Origin: Sinanaerobacter chloroacetimidivorans
GTDB taxonomy: Bacteria > Bacillota > Clostridia > Peptostreptococcales > Anaerovoracaceae
Reading direction: 5' to 3'
DNA: 64,000 nucleotides
Assembly (NCBI RefSeq): GCF_018128545.1
Contig: NZ_JAGSND010000007.1
Location: forward strand, 161,015-225,014
Shown here: positions 45,255 through 53,130 of the stretch, piece by piece
How the letters are laid out: every line of letters begins with the position of its first letter
Numbering within the stretch: the stretch's first letter is position 1
Translations under genes and position numbers: made by a program
The notes under the pieces: generated by a model
What the model saw: only the letters and a program-made list of their open reading frames with translations
What the model was told of the DNA's origin: nothing
Databases searched by the model: none

Positions 45255-45612
45255 AATTATTATGGAGAATATGGCGTTCTATGGCTACCATGGCGTTTTG
45301 CAAGCTGAAAAAAACCTTGGACAGAAGTTTTTGGTAGATGCTTACCTTTCTTTTTCCTTGAAGAAAGCTGGGGAAACTGATGACCTGAACTTTTCTGTAA
45401 ACTACGGAGAAGCATATGAGAAGATAAGGGAAATTGTCACGAATGAAAAGTTTAACCTCCTTGAGGGTTTGGCAGAAAGGATCTGCAGTGAGATATTTTC
45501 GTCTTATCCGATGGTTCAAAAGCTGCGAATAAGGGTTAAAAAGCCTGAGGCTCCGGTTCCCGGAATCTTTGACTATTTTGGGGTAGAAATAGAAAGGGAA
45601 AGGGAAGCATGA
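45247..45612 (+). CDS. folB: Dihydroneopterin aldolase
   Basis: Cleaves 7,8-dihydroneopterin to hydroxymethyl-dihydropterin and glycolaldehyde. The 121-residue protein contains MAFYGYHGVLQAEKNLGQKFLVDAYLS, NYGEAYEKIREIV and LRIRVKKPEAPVPGIFDYFGVEI, including the catalytic Lys. It overlaps folP and folK, so the three are translationally coupled. Confidence 0.95.
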   Translation: MDKIIMENMAFYGYHGVLQAEKNLGQKFLVDAYLSFSLKKAGETDDLNFSVNYGEAYEKIREIVTNEKFNLLEGLAERICSEIFSSYPMVQKLRIRVKKPEAPVPGIFDYFGVEIEREREA

Positions 45613-46079
45613 GTAAAATATATTTGAGTCTTGGGACGAACCTTGGAGATAAGAAAAGTAATCTTGAATATGCCCTTCATTTACTTTCAGAAAAAGTTAT
45701 CATACTGAAAAAATCATCCTTTTATGAAACGGAACCTGTTGGATTTAAGGATCAGCCATGGTTTTTAAACATGGTTATTGAAGGGGAAACGGACTTATCC
45801 TCCGGAGATCTTCTTTACTTTGCAAAAAATATTGAAAGTAAAATGAAGAGGGTTAAGACAATTGTAAACGGCCCCAGAATTATCGACATAGACATCCTTT
45901 TATATGATGATCAGGAAATTGAAACGGAAAATCTTATCATTCCTCACCCAAGGATGCAGCAAAGAGCTTTTGTCATGGTTCCGCTTTATGAAATCGCATC
46001 GGATCTTATCGTTTCCGGTAAAAGTATAAAAGAGATCATGGAAAGTTTTAAAGGAGAGAAAATAACAAGGCAGTCATGA
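45609..46079 (+). CDS. folK: 2-amino-4-hydroxy-6-hydroxymethyldihydropteridine diphosphokinase
   Basis: Transfers pyrophosphate from ATP to hydroxymethyl-dihydropterin. The 156-residue chain has YLSLGTNLGDKKSNLEYAL, YETEPVGFKDQPWFLNMV and NGPRIIDIDILLYDDQEI with the metal-binding Asp pair, then PHPRMQQRAFVMVPL. It overlaps folB by four bases (ATGA). Confidence 0.95.
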   Translation: MSKIYLSLGTNLGDKKSNLEYALHLLSEKVIILKKSSFYETEPVGFKDQPWFLNMVIEGETDLSSGDLLYFAKNIESKMKRVKTIVNGPRIIDIDILLYDDQEIETENLIIPHPRMQQRAFVMVPLYEIASDLIVSGKSIKEIMESFKGEKITRQS

Positions 46080-46082
46080 ACC

Positions 46083-46146
46083 CGCCTTGTAAATCGTATA
46101 GATGCAAGAGAATTTTTCACAGCCGAAAATTTAAGCGTTAGAAACA
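46083..46146 (+). repeat. Degenerate copy of dispersed repeat F2 (copy 3)
   Basis: AGATGCAAGAGAATTTTTC, a CAGCCGAAAA block and TTTAAGCGTTAGAAAC follow the order of the F2 tails at 3139-3203 and 5780-5845, but the AACGAGGCG inverted repeat is missing. It fills the gap between folK and the HD gene. Confidence 0.5.
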
Positions 46147-46158
46147 AAAGGGATTAAA

Positions 46159-46629
46159 ATGCAAAGAATTGATTCTATTCTTAATGACACTGAATATCTG
46201 GATTACTTAAATAAAATTCAAGAAGCAGAAGCTGACAGGATCTACTGCCGTCATGACATGACGCATTTTCTTGATGTTTCAAGAATTGCTTATATCCTAT
46301 CTCTTGAGGAGAAGCTTCATATCGATAAAGAGATCCTATATGCAATGGGGCTCCTTCATGACATTGGCAGATGGATGGAATATGAAAATGGTATCGACCA
46401 TGCTATCGCAAGTAGAGAGCTTGCTGCAGGAATTCTTCAAAAATGTGACTTTACAGAAATAGAGATAAAGGAAGTACTAACTGCTATTGAAGAACATAGG
46501 AAGAAGAGCGGCACCACACTTTTAGCAGATATTCTCTATAGAGCTGATAAATTATCCCGAAACTGCATTCTCTGTAAAGCAAAAAAAACATGCAGAAAGT
46601 TTTATGGGGAAGCTTTTTTACTTTATTAA
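46159..46629 (+). CDS. HD-domain metal-dependent phosphohydrolase
   Basis: A 156-residue HD protein with RHDMTHFLDVSRIAYILS (first His), LLHDIGRWMEYENG (HD pair) and DHAIASRELA (later His), so the metal site looks complete. The C-terminus has a short cysteine pattern CILCKAKKTC. The folate pathway needs an enzyme to remove phosphates from dihydroneopterin triphosphate, and none of the other genes here does this. Its position after folK makes it a candidate for that step, but the substrate is not shown by sequence. The gene is last in the run and may be co-transcribed across a repeat. Confidence 0.8.
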   Translation: MQRIDSILNDTEYLDYLNKIQEAEADRIYCRHDMTHFLDVSRIAYILSLEEKLHIDKEILYAMGLLHDIGRWMEYENGIDHAIASRELAAGILQKCDFTEIEIKEVLTAIEEHRKKSGTTLLADILYRADKLSRNCILCKAKKTCRKFYGEAFLLY

Positions 46630-46755
46630 ACTTTTCTGTATGAAACATGGAGTCTAAAATCGGACAAAAATCCGGAAAATTTTACATTTATTTATGATAT
46701 TTCATAAAATCGTAAACAATAGCGAACATAACTTCGAGATCGATTTATAATTATG

Positions 46756-46788
46756 CACGGAATGCTTTACAAATTCCGTGTTTTTTTA
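46756..46788 (+). terminator. Terminator closing the fhs-to-HD operon
   Basis: CACGGAAT and ATTCCGTG form a hairpin followed by seven T, about 125 bases after the HD gene. The rest of the 46630-46963 gap is A+T-rich with weak promoter-like motifs and no gene. Confidence 0.85.
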
Positions 46789-46963
46789 CGTCCGAATTGA
46801 CTTGTTTAAAAAATTTTTCCATAAGACCAATGGAAAATTATTGGAAAGGAGGGCTTAATAAGAATCGGATAAAAGTGGAACGATACTTGCAATTAAGAAT
46901 TTTAGAATTAAAATTGTTTACCATTAAATATAAGTATGTTTTAAATCAGGAGGTGTTATTATT

Positions 46964-47779
46964 ATGGCGTATTTTTTAACTGATGACAATGTAAAGCTGT
47001 TCTATGAAGTACAGGGAGAAGGGGAAAAGACAATTATTCTTATCCATGGCTGGTCGGCCCACCATTTATTTTACAAGAAACAAATACCTGAATTATCTAA
47101 AGATTACAGAGTTGTCTGCTATGACCTCAGGGGTCATGGATTATCAGAGACGCCCGACTATGGATATACGATTTCGAGGTATGCGCAGGATTTGAAAAAC
47201 CTTATTGATTTTCTCGGCTTAAAGAATGTATCGTTAGTCGGCTGGTCTATGGGTACTTACGTTATGTTTGATTACGTGCAGCAGTTTGGATTTGACGGTA
47301 TCGAAAAAATGATCATCATCGACATGACGTCAAAGCTGATCACCGATGATGAATATAAATTTGGACTTTACGGTAAATTCACCATGGAAGACAATCTGGC
47401 TACAATGGTAGCAATGAATGAGGACTGGAAGGGATTTGCGGATGCATTTGTTCCGGCTATATACGCTAAATCAGGCTGCAAAAATAAAGAAGACCTCCAG
47501 TGGAACTATGAGGAAGCCTACAAGAATTCCGCTACCGTAATGACCCGTATGTGGGTTTCCATGAGCTCACGGGATTACAGGGAGTTATTACCGAAGATTA
47601 CGGTTCCTACAATGATTACGTTTGGTGAGGAAAGCTGCCTTTATAACAGGGAAAACAGCGAGTATCTGAATAAAATGATAAAGGGTTCCAAACTCGTCGG
47701 ATTCCCAAATTGCGGACATGGCCTTCAGCTTGAAGATGCCGCCAAATTTAACAAGGAAGTAAAAGACTTTATCGGTTAA
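46964..47779 (+). CDS. Alpha/beta-fold hydrolase
   Basis: A 271-residue alpha/beta hydrolase with the oxyanion region HGWSAHHLFYKKQIP, the nucleophile elbow GWSMGTYV (Ser near residue 93) and the catalytic His in NCGHGLQLED near the C-terminus. It resembles the chloroperoxidase/esterase group. AGGAGGTG precedes ATG. It has its own terminators on both sides, so it is a single-gene unit, and nothing points to its substrate. Confidence 0.85.
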   Translation: MAYFLTDDNVKLFYEVQGEGEKTIILIHGWSAHHLFYKKQIPELSKDYRVVCYDLRGHGLSETPDYGYTISRYAQDLKNLIDFLGLKNVSLVGWSMGTYVMFDYVQQFGFDGIEKMIIIDMTSKLITDDEYKFGLYGKFTMEDNLATMVAMNEDWKGFADAFVPAIYAKSGCKNKEDLQWNYEEAYKNSATVMTRMWVSMSSRDYRELLPKITVPTMITFGEESCLYNRENSEYLNKMIKGSKLVGFPNCGHGLQLEDAAKFNKEVKDFIG

Positions 47780-47795
47780 TAACATACTAAAGATG

Positions 47796-47832
47796 AATAG
47801 TGGGGTTTTGCACCCCACTATTTAATTTTTTG
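47796..47832. terminator. Terminator between convergent genes
   Basis: AATAGTGGGG and CCCCACTATT pair across TTTTGCA, followed by a T-rich tract on the plus strand. It lies between the hydrolase and the convergent AraC gene. Confidence 0.85.
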
Positions 47833-47888
47833 CAAATTTTTTTAGCTTTGACTGCATGGCATCTGCTGATTTATATGCCTGACTCAAG

Positions 47889-48749
47889 CTATCGAAACAA
47901 TCCTCTAAACCTCGCAGGCGTAATATTCATCTCGTGTTTGAACGCACGGATGAAATGGGAGGTAGATGAAAAACCGCATTGCTGCGCCACCTCATCTATT
48001 GACGTATTCGTTTCCGAAAGCAGTTTTTTTGCATGATTCATCCGGATATCCGACAGAAATCCATGGACAGAACGCCCTGTCTCGGCTTTAAACAGGCGAG
48101 AAAAATGATACTGGCTCAGATTAACGACAGCAGAGATATCCGCAATTGTCATTGGTTCGGCAAAATGCAGCTCCATATAATTCTTAGCCGAAAGCACAGC
48201 AGAGTGCATCAGGGGACTTGTGTTTGTTTGAGAGGCAAGGCCGCTTAAAATGGTGTGCAATTGGAGCGAAAAGTAGTGTTCATTGAAATTCTTGGCTCTA
48301 ATGCTGCGCAGCAAATTGGCAAAATAAACGCCCAAGTCCGGGTGACAGGGCAAGTGCCCCTGCTGTCTGGCATACAGTAAGTCGCAATAGGCCTGTGAGG
48401 CATTGCCTGTAAAGTGGATCCAGCGGAACTGCACCTCCGATTCAGCACGATAATAATTGGGGTACTTGCAGTCCAGCAGCACAATATCGCCGCCGACGGC
48501 GGTAAACTCTTTTCCTCGGTAGCGGAAAAGAAGCTCGCCTTTAACGATATAGAATAAAATAAAGGTATCAAACACTTCCTGCTCACTGCGGTCAACGCAG
48601 TAGGGCTTGGTACATACGTATTCGGCACCCCAATGAGGATAGAACAAATGCTCCTGGGCGAAATCAGAGGGATTATAAAAATAGATGCCGTCTTTTCTTA
48701 GAATCCCAGGTTCTTTGTGGGTTATGATTCCTTTTTGGTAATTTTCCAT
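47889..48749 (-). CDS. AraC-family transcriptional regulator
   Basis: A 286-residue regulator with an N-terminal cupin-like sensor (about 30-135: FILFYIVKGELLFRYRGKEFTAVGGDIVLLDCKYPNYY) and a C-terminal pair of helix-turn-helices (about 185-284: MTIADISAVVNLSQYHFSRLFKAETGRSVHGFL, then IDEVAQQCGFSSTSHFIRAFKHEMNITPARF). It is divergent from the cyclitol/sugar genes starting at 48934 and so probably controls them, binding in the 185-base gap. The inducer would be a sugar or inositol. Confidence 0.9.
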   Translation of the reverse strand: MENYQKGIITHKEPGILRKDGIYFYNPSDFAQEHLFYPHWGAEYVCTKPYCVDRSEQEVFDTFILFYIVKGELLFRYRGKEFTAVGGDIVLLDCKYPNYYRAESEVQFRWIHFTGNASQAYCDLLYARQQGHLPCHPDLGVYFANLLRSIRAKNFNEHYFSLQLHTILSGLASQTNTSPLMHSAVLSAKNYMELHFAEPMTIADISAVVNLSQYHFSRLFKAETGRSVHGFLSDIRMNHAKKLLSETNTSIDEVAQQCGFSSTSHFIRAFKHEMNITPARFRGLFR

Positions 48750-48933
48750 AATGCTGCTCCTTCCTGCTTACTTCCTTTAAAACATAGCAAGAAATGTATA
48801 TTTTTCCGCAAGACTCGGCAGTGACACGTGATATATAGAAGTATACAATACGAATATAACAAAAAGCAATACTGCATGAAAGCGGGGAAAATCCCACAAA
48901 ATACATAAAATTTAAAAAATGGAGGCAAAAAAA

Positions 48934-50061
48934 ATGAATAATGTACGAATCGGATTAATTGGAGCAGGGTGGATGGGAAAAGCGCACACTACCGCATTTC
49001 ACAACGCAAAAATGATTTTCGGCGATGATGTCCCCATCTTTGAGGTGATTGCGGACAATAACGAGGAGCAGGCCAAAACAATGCAAGAGGTGTTAGGCTA
49101 TAACCGATACACAACAGACTGGAAAGAGGTCTGCGCTGATCCGAACGTTGATTTAGTGGATGTTGCAACACCGAACTGCATGCACTATGAAATGGTAAAA
49201 TACGCACTGGAAAACGGCAAGCATGTTTTCTGCGAAAAACCTCTGTCCATTTCCGCAGAGCAATCCCGTGAGCTGGCTGATCTTGCGGCGGCAAAGGGCG
49301 TCGTCAATTACTGCGGATTCTCCAACATTATGAACCCGGCGAACGCTTATGTCCGTGATTTGGTTGCAACCGGCAAGCTGGGCAGGATTATGCGGGTTCA
49401 TGCTACATACGACCAGGATATGTTGTTGGATCCCAGCCTTCCTATCACCTGGCGCCACATCAATAAGCTGGCAGGTTCCGGTGCGCTGGGAGATCTGTGT
49501 TCTCACTTACTATCCGTATCCCAGATGATCTGCGGTGATATGGAGGAAGTTAACGCGGTTTCTTCTATCGTCATTCCGGAACGGCCGAAGTTTGCTGGAT
49601 CTGATGAGCTTCAAAAGGTAGAAAATGACGATGTCATTACGTTCCTTGTCAAGTATAAGAACGGCGCCATCGGAGATTTCTCCTCTTCCCGTGTGTCAAC
49701 CGGACGAAAGAACTACTTCTATTATGAAATTCAGGGTACGGAAGGCTCTGTTGTTTACAATTTGGAGCGCATGTGTGAGGTTCAGGTATACTTTAAAGAA
49801 GATGCAGACAAGGACAGTGGGCGTGACTGCGGCTTCCGTACCGTACTGCTCAACCCTCAGCACGAGGGTTTCAAATGGTTCCAACCGGCAGGGGGGATTG
49901 CCATTGCCTTTGACGATATGAAAACGCTGCAGGCTCATGCTTTAATGCAGGCTATGAACGGAAAAGAATACATATGTGACTTTGAAATGGGGGCGAAGGT
50001 TGATGGTATCATCGGTGCAGTGGTCAGATCGCTTCAAACCCGTCAGTGGGAAAAATGCTAG
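48934..50061 (+). CDS. Gfo/Idh/MocA oxidoreductase, levoglucosan-dehydrogenase-like
   Basis: An NAD(P)-dependent dehydrogenase of the Gfo/Idh/MocA family (375 residues). The Rossmann domain begins VRIGLIGAGWMGKAHTTAFHNA, the catalytic motif is FCEKPLS, and WRHINKLAGSGALGDLCSH marks the substrate domain. The pattern SGALGD...EVNAVSSIVIPERP...GRKNYFYYEIQGTEGSVVYN reminds me of levoglucosan 3-dehydrogenase, which oxidises the C3 hydroxyl of a sugar ring. Linked to iolE it may act on an inositol or a 3-keto sugar. GGAGG lies nine bases before ATG 48934. Confidence 0.85.
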   Translation: MNNVRIGLIGAGWMGKAHTTAFHNAKMIFGDDVPIFEVIADNNEEQAKTMQEVLGYNRYTTDWKEVCADPNVDLVDVATPNCMHYEMVKYALENGKHVFCEKPLSISAEQSRELADLAAAKGVVNYCGFSNIMNPANAYVRDLVATGKLGRIMRVHATYDQDMLLDPSLPITWRHINKLAGSGALGDLCSHLLSVSQMICGDMEEVNAVSSIVIPERPKFAGSDELQKVENDDVITFLVKYKNGAIGDFSSSRVSTGRKNYFYYEIQGTEGSVVYNLERMCEVQVYFKEDADKDSGRDCGFRTVLLNPQHEGFKWFQPAGGIAIAFDDMKTLQAHALMQAMNGKEYICDFEMGAKVDGIIGAVVRSLQTRQWEKC

Positions 50062-50079
50062 GAAAGGGAGGAATGACAA

Positions 50080-50970
50080 ATGTTTCAGCATGTAAAACTA
50101 GGCATTGCGCCCATCGGTTGGACCAATGATGATATGCCGCAGCTTGGCGGTGATTTGACCTTTGAACAAATGATTTCGGAAGCCGCACTTGCCGGATTCC
50201 AGGGAACCGAAGTGGGAGGGAAATTCCCCACCGATCCGAAAGTACTGAAAAAAGCGCTGGATCTGCGTGGCATCGCAATCACCAGCCAATGGTTTTCCTC
50301 TTTCTTATGCTCTGACCCATATGAAGAAAATGAGAAAGCCTTTATCGCTCAGCTGGATTTTCTGGAGGCATTGGGAGCAACCCGCATCAATGTCTGCGAG
50401 CTGACCAGATGTCTGTTTGCAGAAGAGTGTTCCATGTTTGGAGATAACAAGCCTATTGCCACGGACGGGGAGTGGGAGAAGCTGTGTGACGGCCTGAACC
50501 GTCTGGGTAAAATCGCATCCGGTCGGGGCTTCAAGCTTTGCTTCCACCATCATATGGCGACGGTTGTCCAGACACTGGCCGAGACAAAGCGCCTGATGGA
50601 CCATACTGATCCGCGGTATGTCTATCTTTGCTATGATACAGGACACTTTACATTCTCAAAGGAAGATGCAGTGGAAGCCGCAAATCTGTTTGCTCCGCGC
50701 ATCGGTCATGTACATCTGAAGGATATTCGTCCGGAAAAGATGGAGCAGGCATACAAAGACGGCTTTAAATTTCGTAAAGCTGTTTTAGAAGGCTGCTTTA
50801 CGGTTCCGGGAGACGGTTGTATCGATTTTTCCAGAGTATTCAAGGCACTCGATAGAGTGGGGTATGAAGGCTGGTTCATCGTTGAAGCAGAGCAGGATCC
50901 GAATCTGGCGAATCCCTTTGAATATGCGCTCATGTCACGCAAATATATCCGAGAAACCGCCGGTATCTGA
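50080..50970 (+). CDS. iolE: Myo-inosose-2 dehydratase
   Basis: IolE dehydrates 2-keto-myo-inositol to a cyclic dione in inositol catabolism. The 296-residue TIM barrel has KLGIAPIGWTNDDMPQLGGDLTFEQMISEAALAGFQGTEVGGKFP (near the start, the IolE signature), YLCYDTGHFTFSKED and HVHLKDIRPE with metal ligands. It is 18 bases after the levoglucosan-dehydrogenase-like gene and before an inositol dehydrogenase, so the set forms an operon (48934-53049). Confidence 0.92.
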   Translation: MFQHVKLGIAPIGWTNDDMPQLGGDLTFEQMISEAALAGFQGTEVGGKFPTDPKVLKKALDLRGIAITSQWFSSFLCSDPYEENEKAFIAQLDFLEALGATRINVCELTRCLFAEECSMFGDNKPIATDGEWEKLCDGLNRLGKIASGRGFKLCFHHHMATVVQTLAETKRLMDHTDPRYVYLCYDTGHFTFSKEDAVEAANLFAPRIGHVHLKDIRPEKMEQAYKDGFKFRKAVLEGCFTVPGDGCIDFSRVFKALDRVGYEGWFIVEAEQDPNLANPFEYALMSRKYIRETAGI

Positions 50971-50997
50971 ACAGTTGTTATGAAAGGAGCTTTTGAA

Positions 50998-52005
50998 ATG
51001 AAAAAAGTACGTTTTGGAGTTGTCGGAATTGGCAGCATGGGAACGATGCATATTACAAATTTGCAGTGCCGTGTGCCAAACGCGGAGGTAATTGCGGTGT
51101 GTGCAAGAACTCTGTCCCGAGTGAAGGAGGTTCAAGAAAAATTCGGTATTCCGCATGGATATACGGATTATGATGAAATGCTGAAAAATCCGGATATTGA
51201 TGCCATCGTCATTGCAACCGGTGCAGACGCACACAAGGAGCAGTGTATCAAGGCTAGTCAGGCAAATAAGCACATTTTCTGTGAAAAACCTCTGGCAAAG
51301 TCAGTGGAAGATTGCAAAGAAATTGAGGCAGAGGTTGCTAAAAATGAAGGGAAACTGTTTACGGTGGGCTTTATGCGCCGTTTTGACCCATCCTATGCAG
51401 AAGCAATGCGTAAAATCCGTGCAGGCGAAATCGGTGCTCCGATTCTGTTTCGCGGTGTTAGCTTGGATCCTGCTTCGGTGCTGGATGCTCACCTTGAAGG
51501 CGTGAAAAAAGGCATTTATGTACCGTGGTTTATCGAAATGGGCAGCCATGATACAGACTTGGCCCGTTGGTTTCTGAGAGGTGAACCCGTAGAATGTTTT
51601 GCAACCGGCGGCGCTTATGTCTGCAAGGGACTGGCTGATTATGATGATTATGACAATGGTTTTTCACTGACTAAGTTTGACAATCAAACTACCGCATACA
51701 TTCAGGTAGGCAGAACCGGTACTTGCAGCCATGTGGAATCTGAAATTGTAGGAACCTGCGGAACTTTACGAATCAACAGTGTACCTCGCAAAAACTATAT
51801 TTCCCAGTTTACCGGGAAAGGCGTTTTGGAAGAGTGTCAGGAAAGCTTTCTGGAGCGTTGGGGAACAGCATTTTACAACGAAATGGAGAATTTTACAAAT
51901 TGCATTCTGGAAAATCGTCAGCCGGAAATTACGGCAAAGGACGGTACGGGCAGTTTGGAATTTTGTTTAAAACTGCATGATGCATATTTAGCAGGCAAAA
52001 AATAG
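50998..52005 (+). CDS. Inositol 2-dehydrogenase-like Gfo/Idh/MocA oxidoreductase
   Basis: A 335-residue dehydrogenase: VRFGVVGIGSMGTMHITNL (NAD binding), FCEKPLAKS, GFMRRFDPSYAEAMRKI and HDTDLARWFL. It is IolG/IolX-like and may oxidise scyllo- or another inositol isomer, since a closer IolG match lies at 58604. AAAGGAG is nine bases before ATG 50998; the ATG at 50980 overlaps the ribosome site. Confidence 0.87.
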   Translation: MKKVRFGVVGIGSMGTMHITNLQCRVPNAEVIAVCARTLSRVKEVQEKFGIPHGYTDYDEMLKNPDIDAIVIATGADAHKEQCIKASQANKHIFCEKPLAKSVEDCKEIEAEVAKNEGKLFTVGFMRRFDPSYAEAMRKIRAGEIGAPILFRGVSLDPASVLDAHLEGVKKGIYVPWFIEMGSHDTDLARWFLRGEPVECFATGGAYVCKGLADYDDYDNGFSLTKFDNQTTAYIQVGRTGTCSHVESEIVGTCGTLRINSVPRKNYISQFTGKGVLEECQESFLERWGTAFYNEMENFTNCILENRQPEITAKDGTGSLEFCLKLHDAYLAGKK

Positions 52006-52017
52006 GAGGAATCAATT

Positions 52018-53049
52018 ATGACTCAAGAAATGATGGATGCGGTTGTTTTTACTGAAATCGGAAAATATGAAATTACAAAGCGTCCCAAGCCTGTTGTCAA
52101 TCACGATAATCAGGTTCTGGCAAAGATACTAGCCGCAAGCATCTGCGGTACAGATGTACACATCCTCGGGAATCCTCCCGGAGTGATTGCAAATCCCGGT
52201 ATTATCCTTGGACATGAGTGCATTGCAGAGATCGTGGAGGTCGGAGCCCGCGTTACCGCTTTTCAGCCTGGCGACCATGTTATCCTGGATAACAATCTGC
52301 CATGCGGCATTTGCCCGGCATGTATGGAAGGAAGCAGCAACCTTTGCATACATATTTCTTCCATGGGTGTGCACATCGACGGTGTTTTCGCCCAGTATGC
52401 AGTATTTCCGGAAAGCGCGGCTGTCAAATTATCCAAGGATGTCTCTATCGATGATGCAATCTTTGCAGAACCGCTGAACTGCGTGATGGGTGCGGTAAAA
52501 AAGCTCAAGGTGATGCCCGGTGATACGGTTCTCGTTCTTGGCGGCGGTCCTATTGGATTATATTTCACCACACTGATGAAAGCTTGCGGTGCCGGAAAGG
52601 TCCTAGTGTCCGAAGTATCAGCGTTCCGTTCTGAACATGCAATGAAGAACGGTGCATACCGCGTAATCAACCCGCAGAAAGAAGACCTGACTCAGAGCGT
52701 TTTGGACGAGACAAAAGGGGAGGGAGCGGATATTGTAATCGACGCCGTAGGCGTACTTCTTCCTGAAGCGCTGAAGACCGTGAAGAACGGCGGTTCCATT
52801 CTGTTATTCGGTATGAACGCTCAGGCGGAGCAAACCATCAGTCAAAATGACATTACCGCACGGGGCATTACGATCTATGGCAACTTCATTGGCCTGAATA
52901 CTCTCCGTAATGTGGCGAACCTGCTGGAGAGTCAAAAGGTTGATTTTAAGTCCATGATTACACATAAATTACCGCTGAAACGATTTGGAGAAGGCTTGGA
53001 AGCCATGCGTAAAGGCGAAGCCCTGGAAGTCGTGCTGTATCCGTTTTGA
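52018..53049 (+). CDS. Zinc-dependent medium-chain dehydrogenase
   Basis: A 343-residue MDR enzyme with catalytic zinc ligands in SICGTD and GHECIAE, a structural zinc site in NLPCGICPACMEGSSNLC, and the Rossmann motif VLVLGGGPIGLYF. Similar enzymes act on polyols, and in some bacteria (the Thermotoga inositol pathway) a zinc dehydrogenase oxidises 2-keto-myo-inositol. Position in this operon fits that, or oxidation of another cyclitol. It is the last gene before a bidirectional terminator. Confidence 0.88.
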   Translation: MTQEMMDAVVFTEIGKYEITKRPKPVVNHDNQVLAKILAASICGTDVHILGNPPGVIANPGIILGHECIAEIVEVGARVTAFQPGDHVILDNNLPCGICPACMEGSSNLCIHISSMGVHIDGVFAQYAVFPESAAVKLSKDVSIDDAIFAEPLNCVMGAVKKLKVMPGDTVLVLGGGPIGLYFTTLMKACGAGKVLVSEVSAFRSEHAMKNGAYRVINPQKEDLTQSVLDETKGEGADIVIDAVGVLLPEALKTVKNGGSILLFGMNAQAEQTISQNDITARGITIYGNFIGLNTLRNVANLLESQKVDFKSMITHKLPLKRFGEGLEAMRKGEALEVVLYPF

Positions 53050-53066
53050 CTGTAAAACAACGGATA

Positions 53067-53108
53067 AAAAGGAGAGACCCTGCCGTTAAAACAGGATCTC
53101 TCCTTTAT
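53067..53108. terminator. Bidirectional terminator between convergent operons
   Basis: AAAGGAGAGA and TCTCTCCTTT, extended by CCTG/CAGG, form a long stem with A-rich and T-rich sides, so it can serve both the dehydrogenase operon and the minus-strand transporter operon. Confidence 0.85.
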
Positions 53109-53130
53109 TAGAATTGAAGAGGGTAATGCT

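Noticed and set aside
47800..48248. Plus-strand frames opposite the AraC gene
   Set aside because: They overlap a well-supported minus-strand gene, lack ribosome sites and show no recognisable domains.
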